Below, piece by piece: positions 28,423 through 37,346 of a stretch of 64,000 bases of DNA. The stretch comes from an uncultured Gammaproteobacteria bacterium (GTDB lineage: Bacteria; Pseudomonadota; Gammaproteobacteria; HK1), in assembly GCA_958295465.1 (NCBI GenBank), contig OY282353.1, positions 3,463,001 through 3,527,000 of the forward strand. Direction: 5' to 3'. The first letter of the stretch is position 1; each line of letters begins with the position of its first letter. Under the pieces are notes generated by a model. That model saw nothing but the letters and a program-made list of their open reading frames with translations, did not search any database and was not told the DNA's origin. Position numbers and translations under genes: made by a program.

Positions 28423-29430
28423 TCACGATCTCGGATTTTGCAAGCATTCGACAAGAAATCCGAGATGTTGCTTTGCCTCCTTGAAATACACCTCGATCCC
28501 CCAACGAAGCGCATAGACCTCCAGCACCTTGCTCATCCCAAGCCTCGCGTCAGTGCACAGAAACAAAGCCCAGTCCTTCTTCCCAACCTCCGCCTCCCCT
28601 GGCTCGTTCACACCACGAACGAACAGCAATTGAACCGGCTTCCAGTCCGGGCGCTTCCGGCGACCCTCCGACACGTCCAACTCCACCTCCACCGCAACCG
28701 CCCTCCAAGGCATCCCTCGGACTTTCCTCCACCGCCTCTTGACCGCCTTGGGCATATATCTGCCGCGCATCCAGTAGCTGTTTCTCTCCACCCGCCGTCC
28801 GCACCCGATAACTTCATCGACCCCTTCTTCATCCGCAACACCGCACATACACCCAAGCTCATACGCCGCCCGAATCATCGTCTTCGTACCAAACCACGCA
28901 TCCGCCACCAAGTAGTCCGCGTCCACACCGCTGCGCTTCGCTCGTCTCATCATCCTGATGCCCATCTCCGGCTTGCCCTGAGTCGTCGCCTCCCGGTACC
29001 TCCGAGCCGCGACACTACGACTGTCCTTGTACGGTCGATTGAGCGCCTGCGCCTTCGTCCGACTCACGTAGAGCTGCGAGTCCAATGGCAGGAACGTCTC
29101 GTCCGTGGCCAACCCCAACGTCAATACCTGCTGCCCCATCACGTGCCGGTTCGTCACATGGTCATAATGACTGGAAACGCCCTCCATCTTCTTGCCGCGC
29201 CGGGACTTGACGGAGTCGTCCAGGACAAATGCCTTCACACGACTGTCGCCCAATCCTTGCTGCCTGTAGACCTCCTTCGCCGTGCCCATGTTGAACTTGC
29301 GCCAATCGATATCCTCACGTTTCAGGAAATCATACAAGACGTCCTTCTTCGCCCGGCTGAACATGCCGAGGGCGTTGCGACAAAACATCGCGACCGAGGA
29401 GACGTTCAGCCATAATCGGGGCAACTCCAC
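28423..29430 (-). pseudogene. IS4-family-like DDE transposase, truncated at both ends
   Basis: The remaining 335 codons hold the DDE core: first Asp in KAFVLDDSVKSRRGKKMEG, second in ADYLVADAWFGT, and Glu in YALRWGIEVYFKEAKQHLGF. After KQHLGF the family's last helices are replaced by LVECLQNPRS, and an in-frame TAG stands a few codons before the first conserved residues (FRVELPRLWLNVSS), so the N-terminus is missing as well. A hairpin covers the 3' break. No flanking target duplication is visible. The element is presumably dead. Confidence 0.8.
28428..28466. other. Hairpin at the truncated end of the transposase
   Basis: ATCTCGGATTT (28428-28438) and AAATCCGAGAT (28456-28466) form an 11-bp perfect stem with a 17-base loop, exactly where the transposase departs from its family. 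It may have arisen in the rearrangement or be an element end. Confidence 0.6.
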
Positions 29431-29532
29431 CCGAAACTTGAGCTCCTAACACTCCTAACATGGGGTCTTGACACCCCAAATGAATCTCGTGCATCCTCTC
29501 GTCAGGATTATCGTCCATCTGGGAGGACACAA

Positions 29533-31353
29533 ATGAGGTCGTTACTGGTAGCAGTGGGTTTTGGCGTCTTCTTGGGTGGCTGCGGCGGTGGCGGTGACGG
29601 AGGGGGTACTGCCACGGGACCAGTAATGCGTGTGGAGCCGACCTCCATCACAATCGACATCGGGTCCCCGCCCGGTACCGAGAGCGGGAACTTTACGGTC
29701 CGCAACGCTGGCACCGGTACCTTGACCTATGCCTTCATTTCTTCCGGTGCCGTAGCCGATGCCAGGGGGGAGGGGAGGCTCTCGGCTGGACGGCGCAACA
29801 GTCATGCCATAGAGGCCACGTGTACGGCAGCCCAAGCCGGCTCCACCCTGCAGGGTCGAGTCACCGTCACCGGCAACGATCCCAAGAACCGCTCCAACAC
29901 CATCAACGTCACCGTCAACTGCGGAGAAGGGGGCGTCACCGGCACCTCCCGATTCCGGGGGGCCGAATGGTATCAGGGTCCAATAGCCGCGGGAGTCGGC
30001 AGTGATAATGAAGTGACTTCACATATCGACACCGTTGCGGGCCGAAGCGGGCGGATGGAGCTCCGTATCAGCCATTCCACCGGCGAGGGGCCGTCAGTCA
30101 CGTTCGCAGTCCGCGCCGGTAGCGAGGCAACGCAGGAAGGCAGCGGGCAGCTCCTCTCGACGAGACAGGTCAGCGCCGGGGAGTGGGAGTCCTCTTACGC
30201 CATCGACATCAATGGTGGGGGTGTCCGCGAGGGCGCCGCTTTGGAGGTGAATGCCCCCGACCGAGTCGTACGAATACCTTGGTCCTCCCTGTCGTTGAAG
30301 GACGTGCCCGTACTCAAGGTCGCGTTCGTGCCGATGCGTAGTCTTGCTGGTCAAGTGCCCAACATCGACACAAGAGCTTATATGCAGAGGACCCACGAAC
30401 TGTGGCCATTGGCGGACGCCTCCGTAAGGGTAAAGGATGCAATTCAAGCGGGCGGTACTGCCCACCCAAGGTGCCTCTCACGGAGCGGCGACGGGGCTCG
30501 CCAGTGCAGGGCTCTTTTTGAATTGCAGCAAATCTGGCTTACTGAGGGAGGAGATACAAGGGATGAATACTATCACGGGATTCTCCCCAAGGAGGATGGC
30601 ACTTGCCTCGGAGCTCTGGGCATCGGATTTACACCAAACATCTCGCTCGTTCCGCCGCAGAAACTCTTGGCCGCAGTGTCCAGTGTGCTTCTAGGAGGCA
30701 ATGCAGCATGTCTTGCAGACACCTATGAGACAGTTGCACATGAGCTCGGCCACAATTTTGGAGTGAGCCATGCGCCGTGTGGGTCCGTGGCTAACCCTGA
30801 CCCCAATTACCCCTATCCTTTGGCAGGCCTCGGGCCCCGGAAAGTCTTTTCATTCGCGGACGGCAGGACCATCACTCCCGTTCCCGATCAGGATCGCAGG
30901 CGGAGATGCGAACCTGATGATCGAGGCGATCCGTGCCGCTACGACTTGATGTCGTATTGCCGCCCGTACCTCATCTCCGACTACAACTACGAGAAGGTAC
31001 TCGACAGCCGGATTAGACTCGGTTACGTCTATGGAGGAGGACTTGCAGCTTCCCAAGGGCCAAGCCTCGCGCTCTCCGGTTGGGCGACTTCGGACGGCGA
31101 GTGGGGGATACTGAGCCGCGGCGACAGCGAGTATCCCCCACATGCAGGGGCCGGGCCCTTCTCGCTGTCGTTGTACGACCATAGTGGAACCTCGCTTCAC
31201 CAAGTGAACATCGAGCGCTTCGAGGTAGACCACCGGCCAGGACTCTATGGATGGGCGGTACGGGTCCCGATGCCCGGGAGGCCGGCTGCCGCGGTGCGGA
31301 TCACGAGCGAAGCCGGCGGCGTATTGATGAATGCCTCGTTGCCTCAGCGATAG
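29533..31353 (+). CDS. Metzincin-type zinc metalloprotease lipoprotein
   Basis: The 606-residue lipoprotein has a lipobox FLGGC (Cys17). Residues about 30-130 look like an Ig/BACON-type beta domain (SGNFTVRNAGTGTLTYAF). The catalytic zinc site is HELGHNFGVSH (His403, Glu404, His407, His413), an HExxHxxGxxH metzincin motif, followed by the Met-turn in YDLMSYCRPYL; the Cys residues nearby probably pair. This is closest to M66-like secreted proteases. The last 75 residues (FSLSLYDHSGTSLHQVNIER, GLYGWAVRVPMPG) form a domain also found in the small lipoprotein at 37977-38477. GGGAGGA precedes the ATG. It lies next to the type II secretion operon and may be its cargo (inference). Confidence 0.85.
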   Translation: MRSLLVAVGFGVFLGGCGGGGDGGGTATGPVMRVEPTSITIDIGSPPGTESGNFTVRNAGTGTLTYAFISSGAVADARGEGRLSAGRRNSHAIEATCTAAQAGSTLQGRVTVTGNDPKNRSNTINVTVNCGEGGVTGTSRFRGAEWYQGPIAAGVGSDNEVTSHIDTVAGRSGRMELRISHSTGEGPSVTFAVRAGSEATQEGSGQLLSTRQVSAGEWESSYAIDINGGGVREGAALEVNAPDRVVRIPWSSLSLKDVPVLKVAFVPMRSLAGQVPNIDTRAYMQRTHELWPLADASVRVKDAIQAGGTAHPRCLSRSGDGARQCRALFELQQIWLTEGGDTRDEYYHGILPKEDGTCLGALGIGFTPNISLVPPQKLLAAVSSVLLGGNAACLADTYETVAHELGHNFGVSHAPCGSVANPDPNYPYPLAGLGPRKVFSFADGRTITPVPDQDRRRRCEPDDRGDPCRYDLMSYCRPYLISDYNYEKVLDSRIRLGYVYGGGLAASQGPSLALSGWATSDGEWGILSRGDSEYPPHAGAGPFSLSLYDHSGTSLHQVNIERFEVDHRPGLYGWAVRVPMPGRPAAAVRITSEAGGVLMNASLPQR

Positions 31354-31446
31354 GCCTGAGGGGAAGATCGCGGCCCTCCTTCGTCCGGGCGGGCGGAGGG
31401 GGCCGCCGGTCTCTTGACGGTCCGGGAGCGAGTGGACCGCAAAACG

Positions 31447-32199
31447 ATGGCCCGGGCGGACTGCTTCCGGCATCGCATGGGAACGGCGGTTCCGGTGCTG
31501 TTGGTGCTCGCGGCTGCGGGCTGTGCCGGCCCGGCCCGGGGCCCGGACATCGACGACACGGTCAGGACGGGCTACGCAGAGGCTCGCGCGGCGTTTGAGA
31601 GCGGGCGCTACGACGAAGCCGCGCGACGCTACCGGGCCATGCTCGCCATGGGGCAGACCCGCTCGTTTGCGGGGGCGTTGCGCATCGAGCGGGCGCACGC
31701 CCTGCTGCGCACCGGTGACTACGCGGGGGCGCTCGCCGAGGCCGAGACGGCCCTCGTCGCGGCCGTGAGCGACGAAGATGCCCACCACGCGCAGATCGTG
31801 ATCGGGGTCGCGGGCCATGAGGCGGCAAAGGCCGCCGCCGCGGTCGATGGCGGCGGTGGGGAAACGGAGGGTTTGTTGCGGGACGCGTACGAGACCCTTC
31901 GCGCTACGAGCGCGTCGAGTCCGGAACCGGAGACCATCCGACTTCTCACGCAGCGGATGCGGGAGATACGTCGCGAGCTGGCCATGATCGAGCTCGGCCG
32001 GCTGAGCGCCGATCTCGACCGACGCGACCATGAGACCGCCGCCCGCCGCGCCGCCTACATCGAACAGGAGTTTTCCGACGTGGCGGTGCTCGAAGCCGCC
32101 CGGCCTCTTCTATCGAAGGCGCGTTCCGATGGAAGCGGATCGGCCGGATGGGACGCCGGCTCCGTGGCGCCGGGGTCGAGCGAGCATCCCGAGCGGTAG
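31447..32199 (+). CDS. TPR-type lipoprotein (BamD/YfiO-like layout)
   Basis: The 250-residue lipoprotein has a signal peptide ending in AAAGC (Cys26 from the ATG at 31447; an ATG at 31414 is the alternative). Behind it lie helical repeats (YAEARAAFESGRYDEAARRYRA, RIERAHALLRTGDYAGALAEA) of tetratricopeptide type. The family is not certain. It is transcribed towards gspG, converging on the end of the secretion operon, so it is a separate unit. A periplasmic scaffold or pilotin-like helper of the adjacent secretion system is possible, but only by position. Confidence 0.7.
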   Translation: MARADCFRHRMGTAVPVLLVLAAAGCAGPARGPDIDDTVRTGYAEARAAFESGRYDEAARRYRAMLAMGQTRSFAGALRIERAHALLRTGDYAGALAEAETALVAAVSDEDAHHAQIVIGVAGHEAAKAAAAVDGGGGETEGLLRDAYETLRATSASSPEPETIRLLTQRMREIRRELAMIELGRLSADLDRRDHETAARRAAYIEQEFSDVAVLEAARPLLSKARSDGSGSAGWDAGSVAPGSSEHPER

Positions 32200-32285
32200 A
32201 CGAGCCGCCCCCTCTCGTACCCCCTTCCGGCGCGAACTGTATTCCCGGCAGAACCCCCGCCTTTCCCCGCTCTACGCACCCTTCG

Positions 32286-32732
32286 CTATTCAGCGAACCA
32301 GTTGCCGATGTCGGCGTCGCTCCCGGCGCCTCCCGTCCGTCCGTCCGCCCCGTAGCTGAACACGTCGATCTCACCCCGTGTTCCCGGGTAGAGATACAGA
32401 TAGTCACGCCCCCACGGATCCTTCGGCAAGCGATCGATGTAACCGTTGGGAGCCCAATTGGGCGGTATCGGCTCCGCATCGGGCCGCTCGACCAGCGCAC
32501 GCAATCCCTGGGTCACCGTCGGGTAGATGAAATTGTCCAGCCGATACAGCCTGAGCGCGCTCGCGAGGGTGGCGACGTCCTGCTTCGCCCGCGCGACCCG
32601 GGCCTGGTCGGGACGGTCAATCACGCGCGGCACGATCGTGAGCGCCAGTATGCTCAAGATAACTACGACGATCATGAGCTCCAGCAAGGAGAAACCCTGC
32701 TCATCCCGGTGCCCGCACCTGGCCAACGTCAA
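32286..32732 (-). CDS. gspG: Type II secretion major pseudopilin GspG
   Basis: GspG is the main subunit of the T2SS pseudopilus. The prepilin peptidase site is QG-FSLLELMIVVVILSILA, followed by the family core VARAKQDVATLASALRLYRLDN and the calcium-site/C-terminal region LPKDPWGRDYLYLYPG. The length (148 residues) fits if translation begins at TTG 32732 (or TTG 32726); the upstream ATG at 32915 would add a 76-residue Trp/Gly-rich leader that overlaps gspN and is implausible. It is the last gene of the operon, 131 bases after gspN, instead of its normal place between gspF and gspH. Confidence 0.9.
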   Translation of the reverse strand: MTLARCGHRDEQGFSLLELMIVVVILSILALTIVPRVIDRPDQARVARAKQDVATLASALRLYRLDNFIYPTVTQGLRALVERPDAEPIPPNWAPNGYIDRLPKDPWGRDYLYLYPGTRGEIDVFSYGADGRTGGAGSDADIGNWFAE

Positions 32733-32863
32733 TTCCCCGTCTCCTGCACTACCTTGCCCTCGCCAACGCCAACGCCACCGGGCGCCGGCTCCCGTCCATC
32801 GGTTGCTCCAGCCGGGAGCCCTGGCCTCTGCGGGCTCCGGCCACCTGCCCCGGCCGCCGACGG

Positions 32864-33655
32864 TCAGCCGCCCGAAGATGCGAAGAATCCCGTGAATACG
32901 TGACTGACACGCCATCCACCGTCCCCCTCGGGGGCTCCGAGGGACGAGAAAGGGGGCGCCAGAGCCGATACCGTGGCGTTACGCGGCCTGACGACGAGAT
33001 CCACGCTCAGATCGCCGTCCGCGTCGAGCCGTGCCTCGCCCGTTGCCTCGAAGTCACCGTCTTCGTTGGTGATCGTCGCTACGAGCGACTCCGGGGAAAG
33101 CATATCGAGATCAATCCTCACGGTGCCGAAGCCCATGCCGTCCGGACCGTGCAAGGCCGCGTCATGCCAAGTCATCGAACCCTCCGCAGTATTCGGGGGA
33201 GCGCCCAACGCGGGGAAATGCAACACCGCGAGAACGCCCGTCGCCGATCCGGCCGGCGTGAAGAGCCCGGAACGCCATGGTTCGGGCAGCCGTACGAAAT
33301 CGATGCGGAAGGCGGCCCTCGAGACCTGCCAGCTACCCGAAAGCGGGGCGTAGCGGAGCGTCGCATCCGCCTCGAATCCCGTGGCCGACATCTCGACCCG
33401 CGCCACGGCTGCGGGCGGTACCAGGGATGGAACGAGCGAGCGCCATTGGAAGACGATCGGCGCACCGGCGAACCGAACCCCCTCGGACCGCCCGGCGGCA
33501 AGACTCGCATCGGCCGCGACGTAGTGCAGCACCCCGGGTGCGCCGTCGTCAAGCGTGGCACGCACGATTCCGGCCGGCACGCCGACGGCGAATGACGTCA
33601 CCCCACCGGCGGTGAGGGCGAATGCCATCAGGAGACCCGCCCCCCTGTCTTTCAT
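32864..33655 (-). CDS. gspN: Type II secretion protein GspN
   Basis: GspN is an inner-membrane-anchored periplasmic accessory of the T2SS. The 263-residue product has an N-terminal hydrophobic segment (GLLMAFALTAGGVTSFAVGV) and the family pattern FAGAPIVFQWRSLVPSL and SGSWQVSRAAF. Its ATG overlaps the gspM stop (ATGA). The order L-M-N is standard. The start region reads MKDRGAG. The assignment relies on position and overall pattern because GspN proteins are poorly conserved. Confidence 0.85.
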   Translation of the reverse strand: MKDRGAGLLMAFALTAGGVTSFAVGVPAGIVRATLDDGAPGVLHYVAADASLAAGRSEGVRFAGAPIVFQWRSLVPSLVPPAAVARVEMSATGFEADATLRYAPLSGSWQVSRAAFRIDFVRLPEPWRSGLFTPAGSATGVLAVLHFPALGAPPNTAEGSMTWHDAALHGPDGMGFGTVRIDLDMLSPESLVATITNEDGDFEATGEARLDADGDLSVDLVVRPRNATVSALAPPFSSLGAPEGDGGWRVSHVFTGFFASSGG

Positions 33656-34227
33656 GAGCGGCGCTTCGGCCGTGCGCGTATCTTCGCACGTACGTGATCG
33701 AGGTCCTCGGCGGTATCGATCCGGGCTTCCTCGACGCGATAGCCGAGCCGCTCGTCGAGCTGCTCGAGCCAAGCGATCAGCCCCGTATAGGAAACGGCCG
33801 TGAAATCGGCTTCGAGGCCGCCGTCCTCGGTCGGGGCCAACCCGGCCAGTGCGCCGTGCAGCGCCGAGCGCCTCAAGCTCTTCTCGACTTCACTCAGCGT
33901 CACCACTACGGGTCCGTCCGCCGGACTCCCCTGATCGGCGGCAAGGGCAGCCCGCACTTCCGCCGCCCGTGCCTCCATCCAGATGAGGAGCTCACGTTCG
34001 AGGACCATCCGCTCGGCGGCTGCGCGCCGCGCTGCCGTGAGCGGCTCGATCACTCCCAGCAAGAACACCGCCAAGAGCGCCACCGCACCCGTCACGATGA
34101 GCAGGGTGCGCTCTCGTACCGTAAGCCTTTCAAGCAAGTCCGCCACGCCACGCGGGCGCAGCCTGTTCGGGCCGGAGGCACCCTTCTCGATGCCGTCGAG
34201 CAGACGTGCCCGCAGCCCGGCCATCAT
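33652..34227 (-). CDS. gspM: Type II secretion protein GspM
   Basis: GspM forms part of the inner-membrane platform with GspL and GspF. The 191-residue protein has one membrane helix (TLLIVTGAVALLAVFLLGVI, about 41-60) and a periplasmic ferredoxin-like part ending in LIAWLEQLDERLGYRVEEA. The start overlaps the gspL stop, and its stop overlaps the gspN start. Context and topology carry the call; sequence conservation is low in this family. Confidence 0.88.
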   Translation of the reverse strand: MMAGLRARLLDGIEKGASGPNRLRPRGVADLLERLTVRERTLLIVTGAVALLAVFLLGVIEPLTAARRAAAERMVLERELLIWMEARAAEVRAALAADQGSPADGPVVVTLSEVEKSLRRSALHGALAGLAPTEDGGLEADFTAVSYTGLIAWLEQLDERLGYRVEEARIDTAEDLDHVRAKIRARPKRRS

Positions 34228-35405
34228 CGTCTCCCGATTCGCAGCAGCAGGATGCTTCGTACTCCCTCCCCGGCCGTCGCGCCCGAGCGGACCACCTCCA
34301 CCGAAAGTTCGGTGTCGGCCAGAGCCGCGACCAAGGCATCGTGGGCGGCGAAGTCGGGAATGACGACCTCGGCTCTCAACCCGTCCCCGTCCCGGAAATG
34401 CAATCCGTTCACGGTCACCCGCGGGGCGGACAACGGCACCTCGGCCCGCGACAGCAGCTCCAGGAATCCGTCTCCCCGAGACACCGTCTTCAGCGCATCC
34501 AACCGCCGTCCGGTCTGGATGCGGAGATCGACAATGGGCGCGTCAGCGTCGATCGCCTCGCGGAAAAGGGCCACCGTGCGCCCGGCGAAACCGTCCGCCA
34601 AGGCCGAGCTGCGGCGGAGATCGACCGTGACGTGCGCGGCCCAGGCCAGCAGTGCAAAGAGGACGAGGATGGCCGGCGCGCCCCATGGCCGAAGAGGGCC
34701 GAGTATTCCGGCGGGCGGGGGAACGAGTGACGCTTCCCGCTCCCGCCAAACGAGTCTCGCCGGCAGTGGATCGCCGAAAGCCGGATCATCAGGGCGGCGG
34801 CGGACGGCGACCCCCGCGGCCTCGAAGATCGATTCCAGCTCTCCGGTGTCCGCGTCCGGCGCGGCAAGCAGCAACACCGTCTCGGGTGTTCCTTCGGCGA
34901 GCCGGCGGGTGAGTACCGCCCGGGCGAGTTCGGGTTCGGCAGAGAAGCCCTCGAATCGCTCGAACCGTACCACCGTCCGGTCCGCGGTCGCCTCGACGGT
35001 CCATATCCCGGGCCTCCATGGCGGCGAGAGATAATCGGGTAGCAGCGCGGCGCAGGACCATCCGCCGCGCTCGGCCTCTTCGAGCCATGCGTTCGTCTCG
35101 GCGGCATCCGCGATGATCGCGAGGGCACCGTCGCCGGAGGCGCCGATCCCGCCGGATGGCACGGCGTAACGAATGGCGGCCATCGGTTCGGCTACCTTGT
35201 CGTGGAGGGCGTGGAAGGCGATGCGTTGCAGCGTGCTCGTACTTGCACGTTGGATTCTGGGTGCGCGGAAGCGCAACGCGGGAGCGCGTTCACCGGGGAC
35301 CCAGGCCAGGCGGGCGCCGCCTGCCGCCGCGGCCTCGTCGCCCGACGGCGCATCCTCGCCGGTTGCGGCGCCGCAGAATATCTCGGGAACATGGTCCTTC
35401 CTCAC
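34224..35405 (-). CDS. gspL: Type II secretion protein GspL
   Basis: GspL couples the GspE ATPase to the membrane platform. The 393-residue protein has an actin-like cytoplasmic domain (about 25-250, ending near LLPDYLSPPWRPG and GELESIFEAAG), one membrane span near 265-280 (PAILVLFALLAWAAHV), and a periplasmic ferredoxin-like domain with VTVNGLHFRDGDGL. It overlaps gspK and gspM by four bases each, typical of this operon. The Asp/Glu-rich N-terminal 25 residues are not conserved; a later start is possible. Confidence 0.9.
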   Translation of the reverse strand: MRKDHVPEIFCGAATGEDAPSGDEAAAAGGARLAWVPGERAPALRFRAPRIQRASTSTLQRIAFHALHDKVAEPMAAIRYAVPSGGIGASGDGALAIIADAAETNAWLEEAERGGWSCAALLPDYLSPPWRPGIWTVEATADRTVVRFERFEGFSAEPELARAVLTRRLAEGTPETVLLLAAPDADTGELESIFEAAGVAVRRRPDDPAFGDPLPARLVWREREASLVPPPAGILGPLRPWGAPAILVLFALLAWAAHVTVDLRRSSALADGFAGRTVALFREAIDADAPIVDLRIQTGRRLDALKTVSRGDGFLELLSRAEVPLSAPRVTVNGLHFRDGDGLRAEVVIPDFAAHDALVAALADTELSVEVVRSGATAGEGVRSILLLRIGRR

Positions 35406-36349
35406 GGCGATCCGTCCACCCGCAGCCGAAGCACCGCCGTCCCGTCCTCGGCGGAGCGATGGACCACCGAGAAGAGCCGGGCCATGCCGCGGCCAGCATG
35501 AGCCTCCACCTCGATCATGAACCAGTCCGATGCAACCACGAGCGGCGCGGACGCGAATGCTTCGAGCGCGAGGGGATTCAGAAAGTCCGCTGCCCTGTCG
35601 AGAAAGTCCTCGCGTGAGCTGAAGGGCTGGCTTCGCCGTTGCTGCTTGACGGAGTCGATCTCCGCCGGCGTGAGATTCGGTGCGAGCGCGGCCAGTACGG
35701 CATCAGTGGCGGTGTTGATGTTGATCTTCCCCGAGCCATCGAGCGCCGCTACCTGGCCGATCAATCTGTCCGCGACCGCCGCCGGCATATCGACGACGGC
35801 GCGCAGCTCGCTCGGAGCGGCCATCGGGCGAAATGGGGGCCGGTGAGGGAGGCCCGCCGCCCGATAGGCCGCCGCGCCCGCCGCTCCTGGAATGTCGGCG
35901 TCGGGTGGCGACACCCATTCGGCGATCCGATCCGCCAGCCCTGCATTGCCGCCTGCGTCCTCGAGCAGCCGCTGGAGCCGCGCCAGCGCATCGGAGTCGG
36001 GGGCTTCCCCCTTTCGGCTCGCCATCGTGTTCAGATCGAGCCGGCCCCGGAGGTCGACGATCCGGCCGCTGACGACTCCCCCTTCCATCTCGAAAACCTG
36101 CTCCGTGGTTGCCCATGCTTCGCCCGGGTGGTCAACGACGCCGTTCCACCAGTCCTGCTCGAGGAGGGAGCTGGCCAACCTCTCGGCGGTAAGCGCCTGA
36201 TGCCATGCCTGGTTGGAGTGGGTCATCAAATCGAAGCGAGCCATGAACTCCACGTCACGCCGGGTGAGGGTAATGGACAGCGCGGCAATGGCGGCAAGCA
36301 CGATCAGGGCATTGAGAAGAGCCGTCCCGCGCGGCGCACGCGGTTGCAT
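35402..36349 (-). CDS. gspK: Type II secretion minor pseudopilin GspK
   Basis: GspK caps the pseudopilus tip. The start MQPRAPRG-TALLNALIVLAAIAAL is a prepilin leader whose +5 position lacks Glu, as expected for GspK. The 315-residue length is that of a tip subunit with an inserted alpha domain (INTATDAVLAALAPNLTPAEI resembles helix-hairpin-helix). The ATG at 36349 shares one base with the end of gspJ. The longer open frame upstream is not family-like. Confidence 0.93.
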   Translation of the reverse strand: MQPRAPRGTALLNALIVLAAIAALSITLTRRDVEFMARFDLMTHSNQAWHQALTAERLASSLLEQDWWNGVVDHPGEAWATTEQVFEMEGGVVSGRIVDLRGRLDLNTMASRKGEAPDSDALARLQRLLEDAGGNAGLADRIAEWVSPPDADIPGAAGAAAYRAAGLPHRPPFRPMAAPSELRAVVDMPAAVADRLIGQVAALDGSGKININTATDAVLAALAPNLTPAEIDSVKQQRRSQPFSSREDFLDRAADFLNPLALEAFASAPLVVASDWFMIEVEAHAGRGMARLFSVVHRSAEDGTAVLRLRVDGSP

Positions 36350-36972
36350 CACTGCAACGCCACGACTCGCCGCACGATTCCTTCCTGCGGCAGGCGGAGC
36401 GTGAGCTCGATGCCCACCGGAAGCGCGGAGCGGAGCGGACCCGCCGATTCGGGCTGGAGCTCGGGCCGCCATTCCTCGAGCCAGCCCGCGTCCTTCGTCC
36501 AGACGCGCACTCGTAGACCCGATACATCATCGAGCAGGACGGTCCCCGTGGGTTCGGAGGCTCCTCCGGGCCGATCGAGCGCGTCCCAGACCAGACGCAC
36601 GAGTCGACCATCGGCTTCCCCCTCTTCATCGACGATATAGGCGATCCGCCGAAAGCCCGACCGAGGCGCGCTCATGGGATTCGCCACCCCGCCACGGGTA
36701 AACTCGATACGGCGCCCCTCATCGGAGACGATGAGCGAGGGGGACAGCTTGCCACCTTCGAGGCCGATCGGGCGCGGTGCAATGGCGGCTACGTCCCGGG
36801 TCATCCGCGCGACCGCACGCTGCAGCGCGGCGATTCGCGCCTGGCTCTCGGCGATCCTGGCGCTGGCGAAGAGGGTCGCCGCCAAACCCTGATATGCCAT
36901 GAGTGCCAGAGTAGCAAAGATCGCAACCGCCACGACGAGCTCGAGCAACGTAAAGCCTGCCTCGCGTCTCAT
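36349..36972 (-). CDS. gspJ: Type II secretion minor pseudopilin GspJ
   Basis: The 207-residue pseudopilin starts MRREAG-FTLLELVVAVAIFATLALMAY, with the peptidase site after Gly6 and Glu at +5. The family region ARMTRDVAAIAPRPI and a C-terminal VGIELTLRLPQEG follow. It forms the tip complex with GspI and GspK. The gene overlaps gspI by four bases. The ATG at 36972 gives a six-residue leader, the normal length. Confidence 0.93.
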   Translation of the reverse strand: MRREAGFTLLELVVAVAIFATLALMAYQGLAATLFASARIAESQARIAALQRAVARMTRDVAAIAPRPIGLEGGKLSPSLIVSDEGRRIEFTRGGVANPMSAPRSGFRRIAYIVDEEGEADGRLVRLVWDALDRPGGASEPTGTVLLDDVSGLRVRVWTKDAGWLEEWRPELQPESAGPLRSALPVGIELTLRLPQEGIVRRVVALQ

Positions 36973-37346
36973 CGGCTCTCTTTTTCTTGCCGGGGCAACC
37001 AGGTAACGAACATCGCACCGGGCTGGTCTGCGGCGGTCGCGTGGATCTCGACACGGACCAGACCAAGGGGAGCCGGTGAGGACTCTTCGCTTACCGCCCA
37101 CTCGATCCCACCGATGGTTTCCGGCCCCGCGCCGTTACCGAGCGCAGCGGACCCGAACATCCGCAGCTCCTCCGCACGATTCATCGCGGCCCAATGGGCG
37201 AAGGTCCGGCTCCTGACCCCCTCCACTGTACGAACCATCTGGTCGGCCGTACGCAAGACTGCGAGCACCGCGACCGCGAGCATCGCGACCGCGACCACCA
37301 CTTCGACCAGTGTGAATCCCCGAGCGCGCAATGGCGCGGCGTTCAT
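36969..37346 (-). CDS. gspI: Type II secretion minor pseudopilin GspI
   Basis: The 125-residue pseudopilin has leader MNAAPLRARG and mature start FTLVEVVVAVAMLAVAVLAV, with Glu at +5. The body contains HWAAMNRAEELRMFG and ends in a short beta domain. Its stop overlaps the gspJ start, and its ATG at 37346 overlaps the gspH stop. It is the core of the tip complex. Confidence 0.93.
   Translation of the reverse strand: MNAAPLRARGFTLVEVVVAVAMLAVAVLAVLRTADQMVRTVEGVRSRTFAHWAAMNRAEELRMFGSAALGNGAGPETIGGIEWAVSEESSPAPLGLVRVEIHATAADQPGAMFVTWLPRQEKESR

Noticed and set aside
32733..32915. Longer GspG with a 76-residue leader
   Set aside because: Pseudopilin leaders are short; the extension is Trp/Gly/Arg-rich and overlaps gspN in another frame.
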